Assembly (NCBI GenBank): GCA_902563095.1
Contig: CACEWA010000008.1
Location: 1 to 52,243 of the forward strand
Length of the DNA stretch: 52,243 nucleotides
Source of the DNA: an uncultured Candidatus Poseidoniales archaeon
GTDB lineage: Archaea > Thermoplasmatota > Poseidoniia > Poseidoniales > Poseidoniaceae
Reading direction: 5' to 3'
Under the pieces are notes generated by a model that was not told where the DNA came from, made no database searches, and saw only the letters and a program-made list of their open reading frames with translations. The translations under genes were made by a program, and so were the position numbers. Positions 1 to 8,272 of this stretch are shown here, piece after piece (the first letter of the stretch is position 1; every line of letters starts with the position of its first letter).

Positions 1-49
1 GAAGTAAAATGTGCCTCGAATGACGGTCTAAGTTTACCATCAAAATTCC

Positions 50-1015
50 TCAATGTACATTTTCTTCTAACCAACGTTCACAGTCAATTGCTGCTTGACA
101 ACCCAGTCCTGCAGCCGTTATTGCTTGCTTGTATCTTGTATCAACCACATCGCCAGCAGCGAAAACTCCTGGAATGCTAGTCATCGTATGCTCCTTGTGA
201 ATCAAATATCCCTCATCATCGGTTTCTAGTTGTCCTTCTAAGAACCCTGTAATCGGAGTATGCCCGATTGCGATGAATGCTCCTGTAACTGCAATTTCTT
301 CTGTCGTACCATCACGAGGATCTTCAAGAACTGCGCCTGTAAGTCCCGAATCATCAGAAAGCCATTTCTTGACTTGCCTGAATGTTCGAATCTCAATCTT
401 ATCATGATTAGCTGCTCGATCATACATCACCTGAGAGGCACGGAATACGTCTCTGCGATGGACAAGTGTTACCTTGGAGGCAAAACGGGTTAGGAAAGTT
501 GCTTCTTCCATAGCAGAATCTCCTCCTCCAACAACAAGGATTTCCTCATTCTTGAAGAATGCACCATCACATGTTGCACAGGTAGAAATCCCTCGCCCTT
601 TCTGTTCCTCCTCTCCTTCTGCGCCCAACCAAATAGATTCAGCACCTGTTGAAACAATGATTGAATGTGTAAGGAACTCTTCACCTTCAGTGTATACTTT
701 GAACGGGCGTTCGGACATATCGACTCTCTCGACATTTCGATCTTGAACTTCAAGACCAAAACGCTCAGCCTGCTCACGCAATTGCATCATCATCTCTGGC
801 CCACCGATTCCTTCGGGGTAACCTGGGAAATTTTCAATGTCGCTTGTGAGCATCAATTGACCTCCAGACATATATCCTGCAAACATCAACGGTTCTAACA
901 TCGCTCTCGAGGTATACAAGCCTGCAGTGTATCCTGCAGGTCCACTTCCAATGATTATTACATTACGAATACCGTCGCTCATGCTTTCTTCCAAGGCGAT
1001 AACCTCCTTGAACAT
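50..1015 (-). CDS. trxB: Thioredoxin reductase (NADPH, FAD)
   Basis: FAD- and NADPH-dependent flavoprotein that reduces thioredoxin in the cytoplasm. The N-terminus has the dinucleotide-binding motif GSGPAGYTAGLY (residues 23-34), the redox-active pair CATC is at C146/C149, GGGDSAMEEA marks the NADPH domain, and the C-terminal GVFAAGDVVD is the usual second FAD motif. Length (321 aa) fits the family. The start is uncertain: ATG at 1015 sits about 25 bases from a TATA-like stretch (1032-1043), which would allow a leaderless message. A strong AAGGAGGT precedes a TTG at 994, and MSDGIRN begins at 982. It is divergent from the membrane protein at 1058 and probably shares its promoter region. Function is clear from the motifs. 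Confidence 0.95.
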   Translation of the reverse strand: MFKEVIALEESMSDGIRNVIIIGSGPAGYTAGLYTSRAMLEPLMFAGYMSGGQLMLTSDIENFPGYPEGIGGPEMMMQLREQAERFGLEVQDRNVERVDMSERPFKVYTEGEEFLTHSIIVSTGAESIWLGAEGEEEQKGRGISTCATCDGAFFKNEEILVVGGGDSAMEEATFLTRFASKVTLVHRRDVFRASQVMYDRAANHDKIEIRTFRQVKKWLSDDSGLTGAVLEDPRDGTTEEIAVTGAFIAIGHTPITGFLEGQLETDDEGYLIHKEHTMTSIPGVFAAGDVVDTRYKQAITAAGLGCQAAIDCERWLEENVH

Positions 1016-1057
1016 TTTCTCTCAAAATTCATGAATATACTTTGATTCGGCAATAAT

Positions 1058-1600
1058 ATGGACGTGTTTTCTCACTGGCTATGGAGCATCGCGCTAACGC
1101 GAAAAAAGGTGTCATGGAAAATTAGCGGTCCGATGGGAGTCTTACCAGATTTGTTAGCATTTATTCCTGCCTCGATATACAGAATGGCCAATGGAATCTC
1201 TAGGACTAGCGTTGATGATGATACAGTTACTTCAGACATGCCTGTAGCCTGGGAGATCTACCAATGGACTCATTCTCTTACAATCGTAGCATTCCTGTAT
1301 GGTTGTGCCTATTATTTCCTGAAATCAAGGGGGCATGAGAAGCCTGGTTACATGGCTTGGATTTTCGTGCTACCGTGGTTTTTCCACATTCTGATTGACA
1401 TTCCGGGACACACACTTCGGTTCTTTCCCACACCGTTTTTACATCCATTCAGTGACTTCATGTTTGATGGAGTAAGGTGGAGTACGTGGTGGCTTTGGTT
1501 CCCACAATTGTTCGTACTTTTGGGGATTTGGTGGGTGATTCTCCGAAGAGAGAACCATGTATTGCTAAGGCCTAGAGCATGGAAGATATTGCAGAAATAG
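1058..1600 (+). CDS. YdjM/DUF457-like membrane-bound hydrolase-type protein
   Basis: A 180-residue integral membrane protein with about four hydrophobic segments. It shows the spaced His/Asp pattern of the YdjM-like membrane-bound metal-dependent hydrolase family (PF04307): FSHWLW near residue 6, GVLPDLLAF near 28-36, an HSL segment near 75, and HILIDIPGH near 110-118. These residues would line a metal site at the membrane; no substrate is established for most family members. The 3' end overlaps the 3' end of the lumazine synthase gene by 29 bases on the opposite strand. It is divergent from trxB with a 42-base gap. The family call is from motif pattern only. Confidence 0.65.
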   Translation: MDVFSHWLWSIALTRKKVSWKISGPMGVLPDLLAFIPASIYRMANGISRTSVDDDTVTSDMPVAWEIYQWTHSLTIVAFLYGCAYYFLKSRGHEKPGYMAWIFVLPWFFHILIDIPGHTLRFFPTPFLHPFSDFMFDGVRWSTWWLWFPQLFVLLGIWWVILRRENHVLLRPRAWKILQK

Positions 1601-1967
1601 CTGCCCTAGCATGCGGTTCTAATCTAGGCTCAATATGCTCTGGTTCTGCACCTGGCCCAATAATTCCCAACCCAATTGGTTTGTTTGAACTTAGTTGTAA
1701 ATCGATTATTGAACTCAGAACTGCTTGACCCATTGCTAGTCCATGTTGTGTACTACCTTTCTCTATTATTCCTAAGCAAGCTGCACCATCCACTTCTGGA
1801 TTTTCGATAAGCCTAGACAGCGCAAGCGGCACTTCCATTGCACCTGGAACCCAAACTACCTCGGTAATTTTCAGTTTTTCTTTTGCTGCTTGATCTCTTG
1901 CTAAACTTAACATTCTTTCAATTTCTTCCTTGTGAAAACTGCCGCATACAATTGCAATATTAGTCAT
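1572..1967 (-). CDS. ribH: 6,7-dimethyl-8-ribityllumazine synthase
   Basis: Catalyses the penultimate step of riboflavin synthesis, condensing the ribityl-aminopyrimidine with dihydroxybutanone phosphate. The 131-residue length and motifs fit archaeal RibH: an N-terminal IAIVCGSFH, GAMEVPLAL for the substrate loop, and IIEKGSTQHG, where the His corresponds to the catalytic histidine of the family. It is the last gene of a ribB-ribL-ribE-ribH operon on the minus strand, and its start codon overlaps the ribE stop as ATGA, indicating translational coupling. Its 3' end overlaps the convergent membrane protein gene. Confidence 0.93.
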   Translation of the reverse strand: MTNIAIVCGSFHKEEIERMLSLARDQAAKEKLKITEVVWVPGAMEVPLALSRLIENPEVDGAACLGIIEKGSTQHGLAMGQAVLSSIIDLQLSSNKPIGLGIIGPGAEPEHIEPRLEPHARAAISAISSML

Positions 1968-2569
1968 GACCTCGCCTCCAAAATTCGCTCAACTGTTGAC
2001 ACTATTGTTTGTGTCATAGAATCGATTTCAATATTTACTGAGTCCCCTATTCTTTTGCTACCAATCGTTGTCAAAGATATGGTTTCGGGTATCAAATGGA
2101 GGGCGAACGAATTTTGTTGAACATCGCCAATTGTCAAAGAAATCCCATCGATTGCAATGTATCCTTTTTCTTGTACGAATTTGATGATTTTTTCTGAACA
2201 ATCTATTATCAAATCCAGATTTTCTTCTCCTTCAATCCTGTTGGAGATTTTACCCATGCCGATAATGTGCCCCGAAAGGAGGTGGCCTCCCAATTCATCA
2301 CCCATTTTCAGCGCCCTCTCAAGATTAACACTGTCTCCAACTTTTTTAGAGCCCAAAGTTGTTTTTTCAAGAGTTTCTGGAATTGCATCAAATGAAATTT
2401 TAGACGGATGGATTTCGACAACAGTTAGGCATACACCATCTACTGAAACAGAAGCCCCCGTCACCAAACCATCGGTGGAAACAGATGTAAAATCGATATC
2501 AAAACGAATCACATTATCACCTGAAATACTGGAAATTTTACCAGTACCTGCAACGATTCCTGTGAACAT
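1964..2569 (-). CDS. ribE: Riboflavin synthase, bacterial (alpha-chain) type
   Basis: Dismutates two lumazine molecules to riboflavin. The protein opens with the diagnostic MFTGIVAGTGKI and has two tandem lumazine-binding barrels, the second starting around LLSGHIIGMGKI (about residues 97-108), each with a GVCLTV- or GISLTI-type motif. This is the trimeric bacterial/eukaryotic class. Many archaea instead use a riboflavin synthase derived from the lumazine synthase fold, so this gene points to bacterial acquisition. It lies 13 bases after ribL and overlaps ribH by four bases, consistent with one operon. Function is secure; origin by transfer is inference. Confidence 0.95.
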   Translation of the reverse strand: MFTGIVAGTGKISSISGDNVIRFDIDFTSVSTDGLVTGASVSVDGVCLTVVEIHPSKISFDAIPETLEKTTLGSKKVGDSVNLERALKMGDELGGHLLSGHIIGMGKISNRIEGEENLDLIIDCSEKIIKFVQEKGYIAIDGISLTIGDVQQNSFALHLIPETISLTTIGSKRIGDSVNIEIDSMTQTIVSTVERILEARS

Positions 2570-2582
2570 TTTATCTCCTCAT

Positions 2583-3023
2583 TCATTCCTCTTTGCTCGA
2601 TGAAAGTTCTAAAATTCTGGCAATGATTTTCCTTGTTCCATCAAGATCATCGAATAATCCTTCGACTCTAACTACCTTGATATGACCTAAACCTCTCTCA
2701 TCCAAGGACGCCCGAATCCTTTCCTCCGCATGTTCTTGGTCATAGCCCAAGGCAATAATATCTGGTTTTACTTCAGGTAAGATATCGAAGATAGGAACAT
2801 CAGGAGGGTTTCCGATAACCGCTTCATCTACAGGCTTGAGGCCTTCAACCATTCTTCGTCTCAATTCTTGCCCAGTGACAGGCTCATGCTTACGTTTACG
2901 GACAGTATCGTCATGAGCTACTACTACTACCAAATAATCTCCGAGAGATTTTGCCTGCTCCATATAATGCAAATGTCCTGCATGTAATAGGTCGAATACC
3001 CCTACTGCCAAAACTCTAGTCAT
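2583..3023 (-). CDS. ribL: Archaeal FAD synthase (nucleotidyltransferase)
   Basis: Adenylyltransferase that converts FMN to FAD. The 146-residue protein is a compact cytidylyltransferase-fold enzyme: VFDLLHAGHLHYMEQAKSLGD carries the HxGH nucleotide-binding motif at residues 15-18, followed by the VRKRKHEP segment and a GYDQ-type element in place of the ISSTxxR region. It is the single-domain archaeal RibL rather than the bifunctional bacterial RibF. It sits between ribB (29 bases upstream) and ribE (13 bases downstream), which supports FAD rather than glycerol phosphate or another alcohol phosphate as the substrate. Confidence 0.88.
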   Translation of the reverse strand: MTRVLAVGVFDLLHAGHLHYMEQAKSLGDYLVVVVAHDDTVRKRKHEPVTGQELRRRMVEGLKPVDEAVIGNPPDVPIFDILPEVKPDIIALGYDQEHAEERIRASLDERGLGHIKVVRVEGLFDDLDGTRKIIARILELSSSKEE

Positions 3024-3052
3024 CTTGCATCTTCCCCGTAAGATATGATTTC

Positions 3053-3748
3053 TTAGAAGCCTAGGGCTTTAATCAGTTCCTCTCCTGTAAGGAATGGTAT
3101 ACTTCTTTCTTCAGCCCACTTCCTAGCATCATTAACTGGTAATGCCAAATCACCATCTGGTTGCAGCATCTCTGCGCCAATAACTACAGGAGTCATTCCG
3201 GAAAGTCTTGCTAATCCAACTGCTAATTCGGTGTGTCCCTGTCTACGTGTTAGTCCGCCTTCTGCTTCTCGACAAACCGGTATATGTCCCGGTGTTCTGA
3301 ATTCCTTTCCTAGTATTTCCAATGCATTGTCGCCATCGTTTAATTCTGAATATAATTCTGCAAATCTTCGGGTTGTTAGCGCCCTATCTCTGTCAGTAAT
3401 TCCTGTGAAAGTGTCACGATGATTCAGAGACAAGGTAAACGCAGAACGAGTGTCGTACTGCAAATCATCGGTTTGCAGTTCTCTCAAAACAGGATGATCA
3501 GCCATAAGTCGCTCATCCATATGTAAATCTTGAAGGTAAGGTAGAGAGAATCTCTCGCCTACTTCATGCCCAATCGCAAGGAAAAGTAAGCCCCCACAGT
3601 CGAACCTTAACTGCCTCATTGTTGCTGCTTCTGCGAATTGGCCAGGGAATAGCAAATCTGTTTCTCCTTCACGATTCTCTGCATCGAACAAACAGACCGG
3701 GTTTCCATTGCGGAAGGCCGCAACAGCCGCCTCGACATGTGGCTCCAT
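3053..3748 (-). CDS. ribB: 3,4-dihydroxy-2-butanone 4-phosphate synthase
   Basis: Converts ribulose 5-phosphate to the four-carbon precursor of the riboflavin xylene ring. Diagnostic segments are FDAENREGETDLLFPG near the N-terminus, TGITDRDRALT in the middle and the RTPGHIPVCREAEGGLTRRQGHTELAV block, giving the acidic metal ligands and catalytic His/Cys region. An in-frame extension reaches 3973, but it crosses the divergent gene at 3873 and has no family similarity. The methionine at 3748 gives 231 residues, a normal length for the monofunctional enzyme. A TATA-like AAATTATGAAT and a 24-bp inverted repeat precede it. First gene of the riboflavin operon. Confidence 0.93.
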   Translation of the reverse strand: MEPHVEAAVAAFRNGNPVCLFDAENREGETDLLFPGQFAEAATMRQLRFDCGGLLFLAIGHEVGERFSLPYLQDLHMDERLMADHPVLRELQTDDLQYDTRSAFTLSLNHRDTFTGITDRDRALTTRRFAELYSELNDGDNALEILGKEFRTPGHIPVCREAEGGLTRRQGHTELAVGLARLSGMTPVVIGAEMLQPDGDLALPVNDARKWAEERSIPFLTGEELIKALGF

Positions 3749-3759
3749 GTTTGGGGCGG

Positions 3760-3783
3760 TTGGGTTCACACAAATGAACCCAA
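3760..3783. promoter_or_regulatory. 24-bp inverted repeat in the ribB leader
   Basis: Perfect 9-base arms, TTGGGTTCA and TGAACCCAA, flank a six-base loop. The element begins 12 bases upstream of the ribB ATG and overlaps the transcription start predicted from the TATA-like stretch near 3788-3798. It is well placed to be an operator or an RNA hairpin controlling the four-gene riboflavin operon. Many archaea control rib genes with the RbkR riboflavin kinase/regulator, whose operators are palindromic, so that is one candidate binder; this is inference. Confidence 0.6.
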
Positions 3784-3872
3784 TCCATTCATAATTTGAC
3801 CTATTTTTCGGGTTCTGACGGAAAGGGGTTAACATAGGGCAGCCCTTCGGCCTGTTCTGCGGGGAGTGGGTT

Positions 3873-5039
3873 ATGCCAGTAAAGTTAGGTCCAGCGGGAG
3901 TTCCACTGTCATGTAAAGGGCGCACTATCGTCGAAGGAATGGACGATATTATTTCCCTCGGTTTAGAGACCATGGAAGTTCAAACTGTGCGCATGGTTGC
4001 GCCGCAGCACTTCGAACAATACTGGCAAGCAGGCGTTCTTGCAAACAAAGCTGGATTCGAAATGAACATCCACGGACCATACTACTCCGAACTTTTGGGA
4101 GACCGATTACAAAGAAACCGTAGCCTAGCAAAAATCGAAGCCGCTCTACAAGCAGCCAAAACCATCAATGCTAGACATATAACGCTGCATGCTGGTCATT
4201 ATGGCGAAACGGGAAGAGGACAAGCTGCGAATGAACAAGTTGCAAGCGTGTTCAAAGGAATTGTTCAGAGAATCGGAGAAATATGGAATGATGATGAAGA
4301 TCTCTACCCTGTATTCCCATGGCTAAAGGAAGGGACTCCTTCAAAAATTGGAGTCGAAACCAGCGGCCGTCAAGAGTTATGGGGAAGTTTGGAAGAAGTC
4401 CTTGAAGTTGTAAATCACGTTGAAGGAACGATTCCTGTCCTCAATCTAGCACATATTCACGCACGTGGGCACGGTAGACTGAGGACTTCCGAAGACTATG
4501 GTGAATTGTTCGACCAAGTAAGAGAAACCATTGGAACCAAAGAATTCTATTGCCACTTCTCGGGAGTGGAACACAGAATGGGCAATGCTATGCACTACAC
4601 TCAAATCAAGAAATCGGACCTAAACTTTGAGCCTCTTGCTGAGTTTATTATTGAAGAAGGAGCGTGGTTAGACATGACTCTGATTTCTGATTCACCTCTA
4701 CTAGAACACGATGCTATGTACATGGTACAAAACATCGAAAGAGCAAGACATCGACAACTTGAGCGTAAGGCTCGTGAAGATCGAAGAAAGGCACTTGCTG
4801 CACAAGCCAATATATCACCAGAAGAAATGGCTGCTAGAGAAGCAGAAATTGCAGCAGCTAGAGCAAAAGATGCTCTGGCAAAATCACAACCTCAACCTGA
4901 ACCTAAGAAGGAAGAAAAGCCAAAGGAAGAAGAGCAAAAGAAGGCCCCTGCAAAGAAGGCTGCTGCAAAGAAAGATGCTAAAGAAGAAACCAATGATGAC
5001 CTCTTCGAAGTAGAAGAGGATGATGACGACTTATTCTGA
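3873..5039 (+). CDS. Endonuclease IV-like TIM-barrel protein with charged tail
   Basis: Probable apurinic/apyrimidinic endonuclease of the xylose-isomerase-like TIM-barrel superfamily. Segments correspond to endonuclease IV metal ligands: NIHGPYY (residues about 66-72), TLHAGH (about 106-111), GVETSG (about 155-160), AHIHARGHG (about 194-202), CHFSG (about 228-232) and a final EHDA region. The Asp that normally opens the LD-x-x-H motif appears as Asn (VLNLAHIHARG). After the barrel, residues about 300-388 form an unusual tail of Arg/Ala-rich helix, a Lys/Glu/Pro stretch and an acidic end with two DDLF copies. The tail may bind DNA or partners. The gene is divergent from ribB with 124 bases between them. 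Confidence 0.75.
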   Translation: MPVKLGPAGVPLSCKGRTIVEGMDDIISLGLETMEVQTVRMVAPQHFEQYWQAGVLANKAGFEMNIHGPYYSELLGDRLQRNRSLAKIEAALQAAKTINARHITLHAGHYGETGRGQAANEQVASVFKGIVQRIGEIWNDDEDLYPVFPWLKEGTPSKIGVETSGRQELWGSLEEVLEVVNHVEGTIPVLNLAHIHARGHGRLRTSEDYGELFDQVRETIGTKEFYCHFSGVEHRMGNAMHYTQIKKSDLNFEPLAEFIIEEGAWLDMTLISDSPLLEHDAMYMVQNIERARHRQLERKAREDRRKALAAQANISPEEMAAREAEIAAARAKDALAKSQPQPEPKKEEKPKEEEQKKAPAKKAAAKKDAKEETNDDLFEVEEDDDDLF

Positions 5040-5053
5040 CCAGAGTAGATGTT

Positions 5054-5620
5054 ATGTCTTTGCCGATTCTTTACTCATTTCGAAGATGCCCATATGCAAT
5101 GAGGGCTAGGATGTCGATTGTTCGAGCAGGATTCAATGTGGAACATCGAGAAGTTATACTCAGAGATAGACCCGCACATATGATGGAAATATCACCTAAA
5201 GGAACAGTTCCAGTAATGCTATTGCCCAATGGTACAGTAATCGAGGAAAGTCTAGAAATTATGGAATATGTACAATCTTGGAATTTGACTCAAGATGAGA
5301 GAGAGTGGGTTAATCGTAACGATGATGAATTCAAATTTCATCTCGACCGATACAAATATCCTAACCGCTACGAAAATGTAGATCACATTGAGCACCGTAC
5401 TGCCGCTTCAAAATTCATTCATGATTTGGATGAAAGCATACCTGAAGGAAACCTGAGTGATGCGATATTCCCCTTCATCAGACAATTTGCAAATCATGAT
5501 AGAGAGTGGTTTGACTCCCAAGGATGGAAAAACGTTCACAAGTGGTTAGAAGGAAATTTGTCCAGTGAGGAATTCAAAATTTGTATGACTAAATATCCAC
5601 AATGGGTTCAGGATAACTAA
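5054..5620 (+). CDS. Glutathione S-transferase-like protein
   Basis: A 188-residue protein with an N-terminal thioredoxin-fold domain typical of the glutathione S-transferase superfamily: LYSFRRCPYAMRARMSI holds the CPYA motif, KGTVPVMLLPNG has the cis-proline of the glutathione-binding site, and IEESLEIMEY is the conserved Glu-Ser glutathione contact. A helical C-terminal domain follows. Bacterial relatives are stringent-starvation or YfcF-like GSTs. Archaea generally lack glutathione, so either another thiol is used or the gene was acquired with a different role. It starts 14 bases after the endonuclease IV-like gene, and its 3' end overlaps the convergent transferase gene by 32 bases. Confidence 0.8.
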   Translation: MSLPILYSFRRCPYAMRARMSIVRAGFNVEHREVILRDRPAHMMEISPKGTVPVMLLPNGTVIEESLEIMEYVQSWNLTQDEREWVNRNDDEFKFHLDRYKYPNRYENVDHIEHRTAASKFIHDLDESIPEGNLSDAIFPFIRQFANHDREWFDSQGWKNVHKWLEGNLSSEEFKICMTKYPQWVQDN

Positions 5621-8246
5621 TTGTGTGCTTTCGTAGGAATATTACGGATGCAGCTAAAATTAATTGGAATGTTGCGAAAAATATGTTCCAAGTTAAACTA
5701 AAGACAAGCCTAGGATATTTCGGAGAAAATCCGATTACGCTAATGCAACCAAGAATTATCAAACCTTGGAATACAATATATGGATAAAGGCTCATACCTA
5801 TTTTCTGTAAACTATCCATAATCATAAATGATGTAATGATAATTGGACTAGCAATCATAAAAATCATCCAATACAAGTTAGGTCCTTCTCTAAACCCAAC
5901 ATATCCGCCTCGGACTAAAACAGTACCCGGATCTAATTCTCTAGGATGAGGACAAATTCCCTCAAAGCATGTCTGAAGCCCGTTAACCTGGCCTAACAAA
6001 GTCCACCAGAGTATCCAAATTACCCATGGGTAAACTGCCATGGCAACTACAGATTTCGAGTTGTTTAGTTGTAAAATACCGTCAGAATCTTTGCTCAATA
6101 TTCTCCATAATGAACCACAAGTAGTCAATATCAACAATGTAGCGAATACTGACCAAGCACCCCATGTCAATAGTAAAAACATAGAAATTGCCAGAATAGG
6201 TAATTCTGTCGCAAGTTCTGATTTCGGTTTGATTTTCTGAACATATATTGCTCCAAGGCATGAGCATAAAGTCAATGACAATGCCAACATATCGAGATAA
6301 GAAGATTCAACTGCTGAAACAAATAAACCGAAGATTAACCAGGCCGAGAAAATTGCTGATTTTTTTGGTTTCAAATCCTTGTAATGTGCTGCTACAGAAA
6401 CAACAGAACAGAGAATTAGCAATGATGATGAAATCAGTATATTTTCGATACTATTAGGCCATCCAGATTCGACCGCCTCAAGGATAAAATTGTCACCATA
6501 TATCCGTCTGTGGATAAAAAATACAGAGAAAAAGGTCAACATTAACATAGAAAAGATTGGTACTTTTTCTATTGTTGGTTTACCGTTGGATCTAAGCAGA
6601 GTCCCAACTAAAATAAACAAAAATGGAACCAATGCATACCATAGTCTGATACTTCCAAAAGTCATGCACAGTAATGCAAAAACCCAAGGCCAATATGCAG
6701 GAAATTTAGATGACTTTGTATTGTCACTTTCAAATGCGCGATACAATGAATAAAGAATTGAATATGCAAATAATGTGATTACTATGGCTGGTAATAACGA
6801 CCAGTATAGTACTCCAATTAAACAACATGCAGAAAGCCAAATCCACGGGTTATGAATGATATTTCCTAATTTATTTGAAAAATTGTGGCCTGATTTTGAT
6901 TGGTTTTTATCAGTTCCACCTAAGGACCATCCGACTAACCAAACTGCGCAAAGACCGCCTATTGCTCTGGGCAACATTGCAGAATAATTCAACATTGCAT
7001 GACTCAATAAAAATAACGTAATTATCGCTGCAAACAAAGCGAAAAACTCCTTGTTTTCAATGAGTTCGTTCTTCTTAATTCCTAATGCTAAAATGGCGCA
7101 TATTGCGATCGCTATCCATGTAAATACTGAAACGTAAATATCACTGTCACGTGAAAATTCACCATCTGAAGAAATAAGATTCCAATCTATATCTTGACTA
7201 GATAGTTCGGGATTACTTTCGCCTTTCTTTGTATCAAAAAAGGATTGTCTTTGATGTGCTGCATCCCAATTCCATTGCTCGATCACCGACTTTTCTTGAC
7301 TAGAATAATCAAATATTTCTAACGGTATGCGACCATGTAATTGAACGGGGAAAGGTAACTCTAGAATCAGTGGCACTATGGCTGAAAGGTCTCTTTGATG
7401 CCCGGCAGCTTCTGATTTTGTTATAATCTGTGGACCTGATATAATTGCTGCGACATCGCGCGTTATGTCTTCTGAAGACCCATGTGTGCCCATCTCTGTC
7501 ATTCCATGATCTGCTGTAATAATTACTGACCATTCCTTAGGAATCATCTTTAGCAATTCTGAAACCTGTTTGTCTACATGTGTTAGTTTCTCGTCATATT
7601 CGGGACTATCTGCACCCCATGTATGACCTACCTTGTCAGGTCCAGAAAAGTGCACTGCTAGAACATTATATTCATAATTATTCAACCACCCTGAAGCGAC
7701 TTGTAATGTATCATAATCTCCTTGATAGTAGTCAGAATGTCCTTTGAATGTATTTACAAAATTTATATCGTTAAAATCTTGGTATAAATTACCCATTACA
7801 TAACTGCCTACCATTGCAACATCATACCTTGGATCGTTTGCCGCGAGTAACCAAGGATCATTATTTCCGGGATGTCCTAAATTGAAATTCCTCAACCCAT
7901 TAATTGGCGCATTTGGAACACCTGTCATCATTTCACTAATGCATGTGGCCGACAGGGTAAGGGGCCCTGTTCTGATTTTTACAGTAGCCGCATTATTTCT
8001 GTAATCATTGATTTCAGGCATTAACTTCTCATCGAGAAAATAATCCTCACCAATCCCATCTAAAACGATTAATACAAATCCTTCAGAATCAACCGTTATA
8101 TTTTCGGGAAAGGGGATCTCTCCTTCAGGGTTCTCAGGCGTCAATAATACATGAGGAACTGTATACCAAATAGGTAAAATCAAAAGAATTAGAATTACTA
8201 GTAGAGGGTTACTTGTAATTAATTTGGAGATTTTAGTTTGGCTCAT
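5589..8246 (-). CDS. GPI ethanolamine-phosphate transferase-like membrane enzyme
   Basis: An 885-residue polytopic protein of the alkaline phosphatase superfamily. After an N-terminal membrane anchor, the extracytoplasmic catalytic domain has LIVLDGIGEDYF (metal Asp), TGPLTLSATCISEMMTG (nucleophilic Thr/Ser region), HFSGPDKVGHTWG (metal Asp and His) and IITADHGMTEMGTHG (Asp-His and distal His). Their order and wording closely resemble eukaryotic GPI ethanolamine-phosphate transferases (PIG-G, PIG-O, PIG-N). About twelve membrane segments follow, as in those enzymes. A phospho-group transferase acting on lipid-linked or surface glycans is likely; the substrate is unknown. ATG at 8246 is preferred over 8309 because GGGGAG precedes it. 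A palindromic metal-type box lies upstream at 8273-8290. Confidence 0.75.
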   Translation of the reverse strand: MSQTKISKLITSNPLLVILILLILPIWYTVPHVLLTPENPEGEIPFPENITVDSEGFVLIVLDGIGEDYFLDEKLMPEINDYRNNAATVKIRTGPLTLSATCISEMMTGVPNAPINGLRNFNLGHPGNNDPWLLAANDPRYDVAMVGSYVMGNLYQDFNDINFVNTFKGHSDYYQGDYDTLQVASGWLNNYEYNVLAVHFSGPDKVGHTWGADSPEYDEKLTHVDKQVSELLKMIPKEWSVIITADHGMTEMGTHGSSEDITRDVAAIISGPQIITKSEAAGHQRDLSAIVPLILELPFPVQLHGRIPLEIFDYSSQEKSVIEQWNWDAAHQRQSFFDTKKGESNPELSSQDIDWNLISSDGEFSRDSDIYVSVFTWIAIAICAILALGIKKNELIENKEFFALFAAIITLFLLSHAMLNYSAMLPRAIGGLCAVWLVGWSLGGTDKNQSKSGHNFSNKLGNIIHNPWIWLSACCLIGVLYWSLLPAIVITLFAYSILYSLYRAFESDNTKSSKFPAYWPWVFALLCMTFGSIRLWYALVPFLFILVGTLLRSNGKPTIEKVPIFSMLMLTFFSVFFIHRRIYGDNFILEAVESGWPNSIENILISSSLLILCSVVSVAAHYKDLKPKKSAIFSAWLIFGLFVSAVESSYLDMLALSLTLCSCLGAIYVQKIKPKSELATELPILAISMFLLLTWGAWSVFATLLILTTCGSLWRILSKDSDGILQLNNSKSVVAMAVYPWVIWILWWTLLGQVNGLQTCFEGICPHPRELDPGTVLVRGGYVGFREGPNLYWMIFMIASPIIITSFMIMDSLQKIGMSLYPYIVFQGLIILGCISVIGFSPKYPRLVFSLTWNIFFATFQLILAASVIFLRKHTISYPEPIVDI

Positions 8247-8272
8247 AATTGCTCCCCAAAGTAAAATCCTAT

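Noticed and set aside
3749-3973. In-frame N-terminal extension of ribB making a 306-residue protein
   Set aside because: It crosses the start of the divergent endonuclease IV-like gene, has no family similarity and covers the inverted repeat and TATA-like region.
7878-7885. CCTAAATT half-site inside the transferase gene
   Set aside because: Only a half-site, within coding sequence and without a partner arm at the required spacing.
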